From: Azonexaceae bacterium
GTDB taxonomy: Bacteria > Pseudomonadota > Gammaproteobacteria > Burkholderiales > Rhodocyclaceae
NCBI GenBank assembly: GCA_009469665.1
Contig: SSTB01000280.1
Coordinates: 1-5,668 of the forward strand
Direction of reading: 5' to 3'
Length of the DNA stretch: 5,668 nt
Of this stretch, positions 1-5,186 are shown one piece after another; the stretch's first letter is position 1; every line of letters begins with the position of its first letter. The notes under the pieces are model-generated. The model did no database searches. It saw only the letters and a list, made by a program, of their open reading frames with translations, and had not been told where the DNA came from. Made by a program: the position numbers and the translations under genes.

Positions 1-192
1 ACGTGCGCTACTCCACATGCCCAGCCCAAGGCCAAGGGCTTGCCTGATGTTTGCTGAACCCAGCTTCCAACGGTCGGGGCGATTTACACAGTACGCGGCC
101 ACGATCCGTGCAGTGGGGGATAGTCGAGTGTCCTCTAGGACACGATCAATAGCACCGTCGATGGACTCTCTAATGCAGACCTCCGTCTTCAT
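1..192 (-). CDS. Partial HTH-like (replication/regulatory type) protein, N-terminal 64 residues
   Basis: An open frame starts with ATG at 192-190 and stays open to the left edge, so only the first 64 residues are present. Its ATG overlaps the TGA of the mobI-like gene (ATGA at 192-189), the usual sign of translational coupling on the same mRNA. From residue 24 it reads LSPTARIVAAYCVNRPDRW followed by an IRQALGLGLGMWSSAR segment. The pattern 'LSPxAR-V-aYc--RPdgW ... vRxALGLg---W--AR' resembles helix-turn-helix proteins often found in mobile elements and annotated as HTH or replication-like; that match is from memory. The extended helix and the 'ALGL' turn suit DNA binding. The actual role (regulator, replication initiator or other) cannot be decided without the rest of the gene. 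Confidence that it is a real gene is good; the family call is moderate. Confidence 0.6.
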   Translation of the reverse strand, partial: MKTEVCIRESIDGAIDRVLEDTRLSPTARIVAAYCVNRPDRWKLGSANIRQALGLGLGMWSSAR

Positions 193-674
193 GGGACGTC
201 CCCTGCCTCCACGGATATATCCTCACTAAAGGCAGTCCTGGCATGCTTGATATACATGATCGCTTTGACCAGATGACTTGCCTCTCTTCTGACGCCGACC
301 AACTGCGTCTCGGTTTCCTCCACGATTTCCTTGGCCCATTCCGGCGCAAGTGTCTTCAGCTTCGAGAGGGTGTAGCCGTAGGAGTCCTTGGGCTTGATGA
401 TCTGCCGTCTGATTGAGTTTCGATCTCCCTTGGACGACGATCCGTACCATTTGATCTCAGTCCAGTCTGCGCGGATGGAGTTACCCTTCACGATGCATCG
501 GATTTGGAGCCGGCATTTGCTCTCCCAGCCAGGCAGCTTGTTTTCCATGGCATAGATGACTTTCCAGTATCTATCGACAATGGCTTTCCCATCTCGGTAC
601 AGCTGATCGATACGCTGTTCGAGTAAGCCGATCACGTGATCGTGGCAGGGACTTTCCTTTGGTAGTTCAGGCAT
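189..674 (-). CDS. MobI-like conjugative transfer/mobilization accessory protein
   Basis: A 161-residue protein, acidic/basic-mixed and mostly helical, with no membrane segment. Residues 17-46 form a helix with YW (36-37) and ME (43-44). A central beta-like core has VKGNSIRADW (62-71) then IKWYG (74-78), followed by YGYTLSKL (99-106), PEWAKEIVEETE (111-122) and a C-terminal helix with VRREA (128-132). This order (helix with YW..V..E, 'RGNSLSIEW'-like strand, 'Y.Y...L...A..WE...V...E', terminal IR-helix) matches my recollection of the MobI(A/C) family. MobI is required for conjugative transfer of SXT/R391 ICEs and IncA/C plasmids and is encoded next to oriT. I chose ATG at 674 over GTG at 686 because AAGGGTG (minus strand, just upstream) is spaced correctly for 674 but overlaps the GTG. 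Its stop overlaps the next gene's ATG. The family assignment is pattern recognition and needs a profile search. Confidence 0.6.
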   Translation of the reverse strand: MPELPKESPCHDHVIGLLEQRIDQLYRDGKAIVDRYWKVIYAMENKLPGWESKCRLQIRCIVKGNSIRADWTEIKWYGSSSKGDRNSIRRQIIKPKDSYGYTLSKLKTLAPEWAKEIVEETETQLVGVRREASHLVKAIMYIKHARTAFSEDISVEAGDVP

Positions 675-698
675 GGTGATTAGCACCCTTTACGTTGT

Positions 699-718
699 GC
701 AATCGGCTGCCAGATTGC
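699..718. repeat. 20-bp imperfect palindrome, copy 1
   Basis: GCAATCGGCTGCCAGATTGC: arms GCAATC and GATTGC are perfect inverted repeats around an 8-nt centre. It matches the copy at 773-792 at 17 of 20 positions. It lies 25 bp upstream of the chosen mobI-like start, where a dimeric regulator or relaxase accessory factor could bind. Confidence 0.6.
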
Positions 719-759
719 TCCAACAGCCACACTCCTGATTTGGAAAATCGGGTTGCTAA

Positions 760-780
760 CGTATTCATAGGAGCAATCCG
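760..780 (+). repeat. 21-bp direct repeat, copy A
   Basis: Begins CGTATTCATAGG and ends TCCG. Eighteen of 21 positions match copy B at 885-905; the first 12 are identical. The 125-bp offset is not a multiple of three, so the similarity does not come from a repeated peptide. Confidence 0.55.
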
Positions 781-792
781 CCCCCAGATTGC
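773..792. repeat. 20-bp imperfect palindrome, copy 2
   Basis: GCAATCCGCCCCCAGATTGC: same GCAATC/GATTGC arms, with only three centre bases different from copy 1. The copies are 74 bp apart, about seven helical turns, in the same orientation. It overlaps the end of the first 21-bp direct repeat (760-780). Confidence 0.6.
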
Positions 793-884
793 TTCTCCCG
801 AGTGCTGCTGCCATTCACGCTTTGACGTGCCAGAGTTGGACCTGCGATTGACGAAGAGCCCAGGGTCGCAGTGACCGCAGTGGG

Positions 885-905
885 CGTATTCATAGGTGCT
901 TTCCG
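885..905 (+). repeat. 21-bp direct repeat, copy B
   Basis: Begins CGTATTCATAGG and ends TCCG, as in copy A at 760-780; it differs at positions 897, 900 and 901. Possible binding site for an oriT or regulatory protein; function is not shown. Confidence 0.55.
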
Positions 906-1050
906 GGTCGGAATTGCTCAGAGTGTTTTTGACTTTCAGATAGCCCATATTTCTACTCACTAAGTGTTGTAACAAAGCCTGCATCGATCACATCGCACCA
1001 CACGCAAAGTGACTGGCAGCCCTGCACACTATCAAATGGGATACTGAATT

Positions 1051-1091
1051 CGAGGGTGAAAAGCGCACAGTTTGTGCGCTTTTCACCCTCG
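1051..1091. terminator. Perfect 19-bp-arm hairpin with 3-nt loop (terminator or structured site)
   Basis: The left arm CGAGGGTGAAAAGCGCACA (1051-1069), loop GTT and right arm (1073-1091) are perfectly complementary. On the plus strand the stem is followed by TTTT (1092-1095), so it could act as a Rho-independent terminator insulating the downstream operon from leftward-origin plus transcription. It sits between divergent genes, where an ordinary end-of-gene terminator is not expected. A role as a protein-binding palindrome, oriT-type inverted repeat or single-strand fold is therefore equally possible. Confidence 0.5.
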
Positions 1092-1107
1092 TTTTCAGGA
1101 TCGCGAT

Positions 1108-1116
1108 TGCTATGTT
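1108..1116 (+). promoter_or_regulatory. Possible extended -10 promoter of the parM-like operon
   Basis: TGCTATGTT has the form TGnTATrTT of an extended -10 element, with no convincing -35. It would start transcription near 1122, inside the first 11-bp-spaced repeat, so a protein bound to the repeats could control it. This would resemble par loci in which the centromere lies at the promoter. Weak evidence. Confidence 0.25.
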
Positions 1117-1118
1117 GC

Positions 1119-1203
1119 CTAGCGGTGCACTAGCAGTCGGCAAGACGGGTTCAACCGCCGAAAATCTGACCAGTTGTTCTCTAACGGTCGACTAGCAGTG
1201 CAC
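1119..1203 (+). repeat. Left cluster of 11-bp-spaced direct repeats (CTAGCRGTCGAC type)
   Basis: Four 12-mers in two tandem pairs: CTAGCGGTGCAC (1119), CTAGCAGTCGGC (1130), CTAACGGTCGAC (1181), CTAGCAGTGCAC (1192). Within each pair the period is 11 bp (units share the boundary C). The pairs start 62 bp apart, close to six helical turns. All are in the same orientation. The cluster lies 62 bp upstream of the parM-like start and has a counterpart at 4598-4776 beyond the last gene of the operon. Tandem 11-bp repeats at a parMR promoter recall the plasmid R1 parC centromere bound by ParR (established for R1). Alternatively these are recombinase or accessory sites. Confidence 0.75.
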
Positions 1204-1253
1204 TGTGGTGCCACACATTTGTGGCGATGATTCGCGGCGCTGTGCCGCCTCAC

Positions 1254-1259
1254 AGGAGG
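1254..1259 (+). promoter_or_regulatory. Shine-Dalgarno AGGAGG that decides a TTG start
   Basis: AGGAGG is 5 nt before TTG at 1265. The frame is open further upstream to GTG at 1205, but that start has no ribosome site, lies next to the repeat cluster, and would add 20 residues before the conserved NILGIDIG strand. TTG 1265 is preferred. Confidence 0.8.
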
Positions 1260-1264
1260 CCGAC

Positions 1265-2239
1265 TTGAACATTCTTGGCATTGACATCGGGTATTCCAAT
1301 CTAAAGCTCGCCTATGGAAAAAAAGGGGCTACTCCAACAATCTTGCTTCGTCCGGCAGGCGCCGCCCCCACTGATCGATTCAGTTCGAGATTCGACGGAA
1401 AGGCTCAGGATGACTTTCTCCATGTTCAGGTCAATGGGGAACCCTTTATAGCCGGCGTAGCACCGGACCGGGCTGAGCTTTGGAGCCGCTCGCTACATGC
1501 GGACTACCCCTCCAGCGCGTCCTATCAGGCACTGTTTCACGCTGGCCTGTTGCTTTCCGAAATGGATCACATAGACGTTTTGGTCACTGGCTTACCAGTC
1601 TCCCAGTATCTTGATGAGGGAAGGCGAAATGTCATCGCGGAAAAGATGAAAGGAAGCCATCAAGTCACGCCCAAACGGTCAGTGACGGTTGAGGCCGTCA
1701 AGGTGATTCCCCAACCGGTCGGTGGTTTCCTTGATTTCATTGCAGGGGGTAACGCCGACGTTGAGGATGCACGGGTACTCGTGATTGACCCAGGGTTCTT
1801 CTCTGTTGATTGGGTAGTAATCGCAGAGTCAGATCTTCATCGTCAATCCTCTGGGACCAGCCTGGAAGCCTCGTCAGTCGTTCTGGAAGAAGCTTCCCGC
1901 CTGATCGGCAAGGACTATGGCTCCAACGTCAGCACGGAAAAACTAGAGAACGCCATCCGCAGCGGCAAGTCGGATGTCCTGGTCCTAGGCCAACGTGTCG
2001 AGCTTTCACCCTACCTCGAGCAGGCATCCCGAAGGGTCGCCCCTGTTGTTGTCGAATCAATTCAGAAATCACTGCGCAAGGAAAGCGAGTCGGTAGACCG
2101 GGTGCTTCTTGTTGGTGGCGGTGCCACGTTCTTTCAGGATGCTCTTGGTGCGGCTTTTCCTCAGCTATCCATCGCCATCACAAAGGATCCAGTGTTCTCC
2201 AATGCTCGAGGGTTCTGGTTTATGGGGGCATCGCTGTGA
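1265..2239 (+). CDS. ParM/StbA-like actin-family ATPase
   Basis: A 324-residue cytoplasmic protein of the actin/Hsp70 fold, of typical ParM length. The phosphate-1 loop is at the N terminus (GIDIGYSNLKLAYG, residues 5-18, Asp7). The phosphate-2 loop is VLVIDPGFFSVDW (171-183, Asp175). The adenosine motif is VLLVGGGA (280-287). Family members polymerise with ATP into filaments that push or pull plasmid DNA bound by an adaptor (ParR or StbB type). The start is TTG at 1265 with AGGAGG five bases upstream. Its TGA overlaps the GTG of the small adaptor-like gene by 4 bp, and the recombinase and WGR genes follow in one transcription unit. An 11-bp-spaced repeat cluster lies just upstream, as in parMRC loci. 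PRTRC-system actin-like proteins and other Alp relatives are alternatives at subfamily level; the actin-like fold itself is well supported. Confidence 0.88.
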   Translation: MNILGIDIGYSNLKLAYGKKGATPTILLRPAGAAPTDRFSSRFDGKAQDDFLHVQVNGEPFIAGVAPDRAELWSRSLHADYPSSASYQALFHAGLLLSEMDHIDVLVTGLPVSQYLDEGRRNVIAEKMKGSHQVTPKRSVTVEAVKVIPQPVGGFLDFIAGGNADVEDARVLVIDPGFFSVDWVVIAESDLHRQSSGTSLEASSVVLEEASRLIGKDYGSNVSTEKLENAIRSGKSDVLVLGQRVELSPYLEQASRRVAPVVVESIQKSLRKESESVDRVLLVGGGATFFQDALGAAFPQLSIAITKDPVFSNARGFWFMGASL

Positions 2240-2502
2240 AGTCGATCCGGATTCTGCTCAGCGTGACAGAAGGGAGTCCGGAACTCTATGCAGCCTTAAC
2301 CACTATCCCTCCCCGCCTCCGAGCAGAGCGTGTCCGCGCGTTGGCAACCATTGGGGTCGCCGCAATGGCAGGAGGCAAGAGCTCGTTGGATCAAACGGCC
2401 CACGAGAAAAGCGGTAGTACACCACATCCATCGAATCAAGAAAGTAACTTATCACTTGGAAAGGCGCAGGCCATAGCAAAGCGCCTTGGAGGTGGCTTGT
2501 AA
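2236..2502 (+). CDS. Small ParR/StbB-like partition adaptor candidate
   Basis: An 88-residue basic protein starting at GTG 2236, overlapping the parM-like stop by 4 bp (GTGA), with GGGGG seven bases upstream. It begins with a short strand (KSIRILLSV, residues 2-10), then SPELYAALTTIPPRLRAERVR and a helix rich in Ala and Gly, a polar Ser/His/Asn-rich linker, and a C-terminal KAQAIAKRLGGGL helix. A short strand followed by 'peLyaaL..iPp..Ra.rvraL' is typical of ribbon-helix-helix adaptors encoded directly after ParM (ParR, StbB), which bind centromere repeats and the filament end; this is from memory. The C-terminal helix could contact ParM. Its natural target would be the 11-bp-spaced repeats at both ends of the operon. 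Sequence similarity in this family is low, so position and size carry most of the weight. Confidence 0.65.
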   Translation: MKSIRILLSVTEGSPELYAALTTIPPRLRAERVRALATIGVAAMAGGKSSLDQTAHEKSGSTPHPSNQESNLSLGKAQAIAKRLGGGL

Positions 2503-2505
2503 GTC

Positions 2506-4407
2506 ATGGCCGTACAGGGGCGAAAAATCGGCCGGCATCACCTCGCGCTATATCGAGGGTGGTTGCAAGGCGTCTCACTCAAGATGCTGGCCGATCGCTA
2601 CCTCGAGACCGGTATTGATCTGCGTATTGCAAAGACAACGCTGACGTGGATTCGGGACACGATACGACAAGCCGCACTGCGTAATGACAAACATGGTGAG
2701 GCCCGGTTGCTGCGCCTGTCGCTATCGACTGCCGAAACGACTCGCCAAAGTGAAATTCCAACCCTGGAAGATTTCCAGGCTGATCGAGATCCCAGTGGGT
2801 TCTACAGCGAGGACGAGTTGATTCGTCTTTTTCTGGAGTCGTACCCACAGGCCGCTGACAAAAAATCACGGCAGCGGCAAAAGCTCATCAGCCGACAGAT
2901 CGAAGCCTTGGTATGGGTCGAACAGCTGCTCGCAACGGACCCGGTACCGGAGGATCTGGTCTCGGCTTGGTTTGACGAAGTTGTCGCCAATCGACTGATT
3001 CTCGCTGATATACCGAACATCGGCGCGCTGCTGGATCGAATCCGGCGAAAGGGATATCGATGGTGGATGACGGTTCCAAAGCTGGGCGAGAAAGGTGCCT
3101 CAAGAATCATCCAGTGGCTTCGAGGTTACGAATCAGTTCTGGGAGCACTCCCTGACCATACGCTATCGCCGCTCAGAACCTTGGCCATCCCTGCTCTCCT
3201 AGAGCAACGCATCACGCAGACCGCGATTGTGCCGATCGAGGCACTGGCGGTTCCAGACGATATCGATGGGGCAACCGGGTCCAATCGCTGGCCAGGGGCG
3301 CCACGCATCAACGCAATCAACGATCATCAGGCAATTCAGGCTTGGCTTGCCACCAAGTCCGGCAATACGAACACACAGCGCGCCTATCGCAAGGAAGCTG
3401 AACGGATGTTGCTCTGGGCGGTCATCGAGCGAAATAAAGCACTATCTGATTTGACCGTCGATGATTGCACCCGATACCGGGACTGGCTTTCCCTACTTGG
3501 CCGCAGTGACTCGAACGAGTGGAATTTCAAGATTGATCAGTCTGCCTGGATTGCGCCAAGGAATACGCAGCGATTCAGTCCGGACTGGCGACCATTTGAT
3601 GGAGCCCTATCCGCTTCCAGCGTCAAGCATTCGATCACGATCGTAAGCGGGCTCTTTGAATGGCTTGTGCGTGTCCAGTATTGCGCGTTCAACCCCTGGG
3701 ATGGGGTCGGGAAGACACTGGCCTTGAGCAACGAAGTTCCTGACGATATTGAACTGACCCGCGTGTTTTCAGCGGGTCAATGGGAATTTCTAATGGGGCA
3801 CCTCGCGTCGATGAATCCATCCGACCACACAAAGCGCCTTCAGTTTGCCCTCCCCTTCGCTCACGCCACCGGACTGAGGTTGTCTGAACTGGTGGATGCA
3901 AAACTCGGTCGCCTCTACACCATGCCTGTCCGGGACGGAACAAACGTTCGCTGGATGCTCAAGGTGCTGGGAAAGGGAGCCAAGTGGCGGGCTGTTCCCA
4001 TTTCTGAACGAATCTTGGCACTTCTAAGCAATTACTTGGTGCATCGCAAGCTAGATCCCGATCCACTTGCGAATTTATCCGATACACCACTAATTTCCAG
4101 GATCAATGGCATTGACCCCATCTCTCCCAGCGGGCTTTACAAGGCGCTTCGAGGGTTCTTCCAGGATGCCGCACTCGCGCTTCACGCTCTAGGAAAAAAG
4201 CATGAAGCAACAGTGTTTGAACGTGCATCGGTGCATTGGCTTCGGCATACCTGCGGCAGTCATATGGGGTCGTCGGGTGTTCCGGTCAATCTGATTCAAA
4301 AGCTTCTCGGCCATGCAAGCGTAGCCACGACCAGCATCTATACCGAATCAGATGCAGAACGCCTATGGCTGGAGGTAACCAACCTGGAGGAGAACCGTGC
4401 GGATTGA
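2506..4407 (+). CDS. Large tyrosine recombinase (DUF3701-type, phage integrase family)
   Basis: A 633-residue site-specific recombinase, longer than the roughly 300-400 residues of XerC/D or lambda-type integrases. The catalytic set is complete: Arg458 (HATGLRLSEL), Lys in GKGAKWR (490 or 493), His577 and Arg580 (HWLRHT), His603 (LGHAS) and nucleophile Tyr612 (TSIYTE). A SAM-like core-binding domain lies at about 272-400 (NTNTQRAYRKEAERM). Residues 1-250 form an extra domain; NIGALLDRI (171-179) and VPKLGEKGASRI (190-201) look like helix-hairpin-helix units that would bind DNA non-specifically or at junctions. I recall this N-terminal type as DUF3701, seen in recombinases of plasmids and ICEs. 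ATG 2506 follows the ParR-like stop after 3 bp, with GGAGGTGG upstream. It overlaps the WGR gene by 11 bp. Likely substrates are the flanking repeats or an att site outside the window. Confidence 0.9.
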   Translation: MAVQGRKIGRHHLALYRGWLQGVSLKMLADRYLETGIDLRIAKTTLTWIRDTIRQAALRNDKHGEARLLRLSLSTAETTRQSEIPTLEDFQADRDPSGFYSEDELIRLFLESYPQAADKKSRQRQKLISRQIEALVWVEQLLATDPVPEDLVSAWFDEVVANRLILADIPNIGALLDRIRRKGYRWWMTVPKLGEKGASRIIQWLRGYESVLGALPDHTLSPLRTLAIPALLEQRITQTAIVPIEALAVPDDIDGATGSNRWPGAPRINAINDHQAIQAWLATKSGNTNTQRAYRKEAERMLLWAVIERNKALSDLTVDDCTRYRDWLSLLGRSDSNEWNFKIDQSAWIAPRNTQRFSPDWRPFDGALSASSVKHSITIVSGLFEWLVRVQYCAFNPWDGVGKTLALSNEVPDDIELTRVFSAGQWEFLMGHLASMNPSDHTKRLQFALPFAHATGLRLSELVDAKLGRLYTMPVRDGTNVRWMLKVLGKGAKWRAVPISERILALLSNYLVHRKLDPDPLANLSDTPLISRINGIDPISPSGLYKALRGFFQDAALALHALGKKHEATVFERASVHWLRHTCGSHMGSSGVPVNLIQKLLGHASVATTSIYTESDAERLWLEVTNLEENRAD

Positions 4408-4657
4408 GTTCAAGACGGAAAAGCGTGGATATGCCCTAGCGCTGGATCAAGACCTCTTTGGTGCCTTCATCCTGTATCGCCAATGGTGGGGATTGATGAA
4501 CCGTCGCGGTGGGACCAAGCGCCAGGTGTTCTTTGACCAGGATTCAGCGATGCGTGAGTTTCAGCGTATCCAGAAGACCAGGTTGCGCCGTGGCTACGTA
4601 TCGGTCGACAGGCAGCCGACAATCCGGCCTTCAAACGAACATGGTGCGCAGGAGTGA
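4397..4657 (+). CDS. Small WGR-domain protein
   Basis: An 86-residue protein starting at GTG 4397, with GGAGGAG (4386-4392) as ribosome site, overlapping the recombinase stop by 11 bp and so translationally coupled. Almost the whole protein is a WGR domain: YALALDQDLFGAFILYRQWWG (12-32), RRGG (36-39), FFDQDSAMREFQRI (45-58) and RLRRGY (62-67). WGR domains bind nucleic-acid ends or breaks in PARPs and occur as small free-standing bacterial proteins; their bacterial role is mostly unknown. The signature Trp-Gly-Arg reads Trp-Gly-Leu here (31-33), though nearby Arg36-Arg37 may compensate. Lying last in a recombinase operon, it may recognise nicked or branched recombination intermediates (inference). 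The codons after residue 67 overlap two repeat units (4598-4620), so the tail sequence is partly shaped by the DNA site. Confidence 0.85.
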   Translation: MRIEFKTEKRGYALALDQDLFGAFILYRQWWGLMNRRGGTKRQVFFDQDSAMREFQRIQKTRLRRGYVSVDRQPTIRPSNEHGAQE

Positions 4658-4776
4658 CGACTAGCGGTCGACAAGACGTCTCTCGCGCACCATCCAAGTC
4701 GACTAGCAGTCGGCTAGCGGCAGACTGAAATCGTATCTGTAAATGATGGTGCTCTAGCAGTCGACTGCATGACGAC
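4598..4776 (+). repeat. Right cluster of 11-bp-spaced direct repeats
   Basis: Same type and orientation as the cluster at 1119-1203. Clear units: GTATCGGTCGAC (4598; 10/12 to consensus), CAGGCAGCCGAC (4609; 9/12), CTAGCGGTCGAC (4661), CTAGCAGTCGGC (4703; identical to the unit at 1130), CTAGCGGCAGAC (4714), CTAGCAGTCGAC (4754). Weaker partners sit exactly 11 bp away at 4650 (AGGAGTGACGAC), 4692 (ATCCAAGTCGAC) and 4765 (CTGCATGACGAC). Strong units are 52, 42 and 51 bp apart (4609, 4661, 4703, 4754), i.e. about five, four and five helical turns, so all would face the same side. The first pair lies inside the WGR coding sequence. The unit at 4661 shares its continuation CAAGACG with the unit at 1130. 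Either a second centromere-like array or the far recombination boundary of the module. Confidence 0.75.
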
Positions 4777-4838
4777 AGCGTCGGAAATTCACAGCATGCA
4801 ACGCCGTACCGGGCTTACAAGCATGCCTGCCGACACAA

Positions 4839-4853
4839 AACGCTCAAGGCGTT
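4839..4853 (-). terminator. Weak hairpin, possible minus-strand terminator
   Basis: On the minus strand AACGC-CTTGA-GCGTT is followed by TT, giving GCGTTTT. The stem is only 5 bp and the T run short, so it is a poor terminator. It could end leftward transcription from the gene at 5356-5668 and the repeat tract. Low confidence. Confidence 0.2.
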
Positions 4854-4919
4854 GATATATAGGCTGATCTACCGGACCGGTTCTGCAAAGGCAAAGTTAT
4901 CGCAGAAAAATCGCATTCT

Positions 4920-4937
4920 TGATAATGGTACTTATCA
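4920..4937. repeat. Short inverted repeat TGATAA-N6-TTATCA
   Basis: Perfect 6-bp arms around TGGTAC. AT-rich operator-like symmetry in otherwise non-coding DNA. May be chance. Confidence 0.25.
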
Positions 4938-5186
4938 TGAATTGCATACCGGATTTTCCCCGTAATGACTGGTCGATTCATGCATTGGATTGAGATTTCC
5001 AAGGGCCCATAGGGTGAATTTACCGCGCCCATTGAGTTCTTCTCGGCCTGAATGGCCATTGGAAGCTTGCTGCTTGAGGGGCACCAGCATTGCGTATTGC
5101 CGCCGTTCATCGATTTCGGCAAGAAGAAATCTGGAGAGATAGATCCGACCGGCAGCTTATTGAAAATCGCTACTCACCAAATGTGC

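Larger units (their letters stand above)
675..1050. other. Divergent intergenic region upstream of the mobI-like gene; candidate oriT
   Basis: About 590 bp separate the divergent mobI-like gene and the parM-like operon; this is the mobI-proximal part. It carries two copies of a 20-bp imperfect palindrome (699-718, 773-792), two copies of a 21-bp direct repeat (760-780, 885-905) and a small hairpin CCTGATTT-gg-AAATCGGG near 733-751. In SXT/R391 ICEs oriT lies in the intergenic region beside mobI (established knowledge), so repeats in this place suggest an oriT or a regulatory region. No nic site can be assigned from sequence alone. A minus-strand open frame of 105 codons crosses the region, but both repeats recur out of frame with each other in it, so I do not call it a gene. 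Confidence 0.35.
4777..5186. other. Apparently non-coding stretch after the right repeat cluster
   Basis: No convincing gene. A 92-codon minus-strand frame (5122-4844) exists but has no recognisable domain, no clear ribosome site, and overlaps GGCC/CCAT-type degenerate repeats (for example AATGGCCATT at 5051-5060, GCCCATTG at 5027-5034 and GGGCCCAT at 5003-5010). It contains two GCATGC palindromes (4794, 4821), a weak hairpin (4839-4853) and a 6-bp inverted repeat (4920-4937). Confidence 0.45.

Noticed and set aside
17..229. 70-codon plus-strand frame at the left edge
   Set aside because: Lies opposite the coupled HTH-like gene and the end of the mobI-like gene, and its peptide has no recognisable features.
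667..984. 105-codon minus-strand frame upstream of the mobI-like gene
   Set aside because: No ribosome site or known domain; the 20-bp and 21-bp repeats inside it recur at offsets of 74 and 125 bp, which are not multiples of three, so DNA sites rather than protein explain it.
1141..1160. GGGTTCAACC resembling a tRNA T-arm, a possible tRNA att fragment
   Set aside because: The five-base T stem does not pair and no acceptor or anticodon arm is present nearby.
1119..1203. CRISPR array
   Set aside because: Repeats are 11-12 bp, directly abutting in pairs with no regular unique spacers, and no cas genes are present.
1205..1264. GTG start at 1205 for the actin-like protein
   Set aside because: No Shine-Dalgarno sequence, and the added 20 residues precede the conserved first strand; TTG 1265 has AGGAGG at the right distance.
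4844..5122. 92-codon minus-strand frame
   Set aside because: No family resemblance or clear ribosome site; it runs through degenerate GGCC/CCAT elements. Kept as non-coding, though a fast-evolving small gene cannot be excluded.
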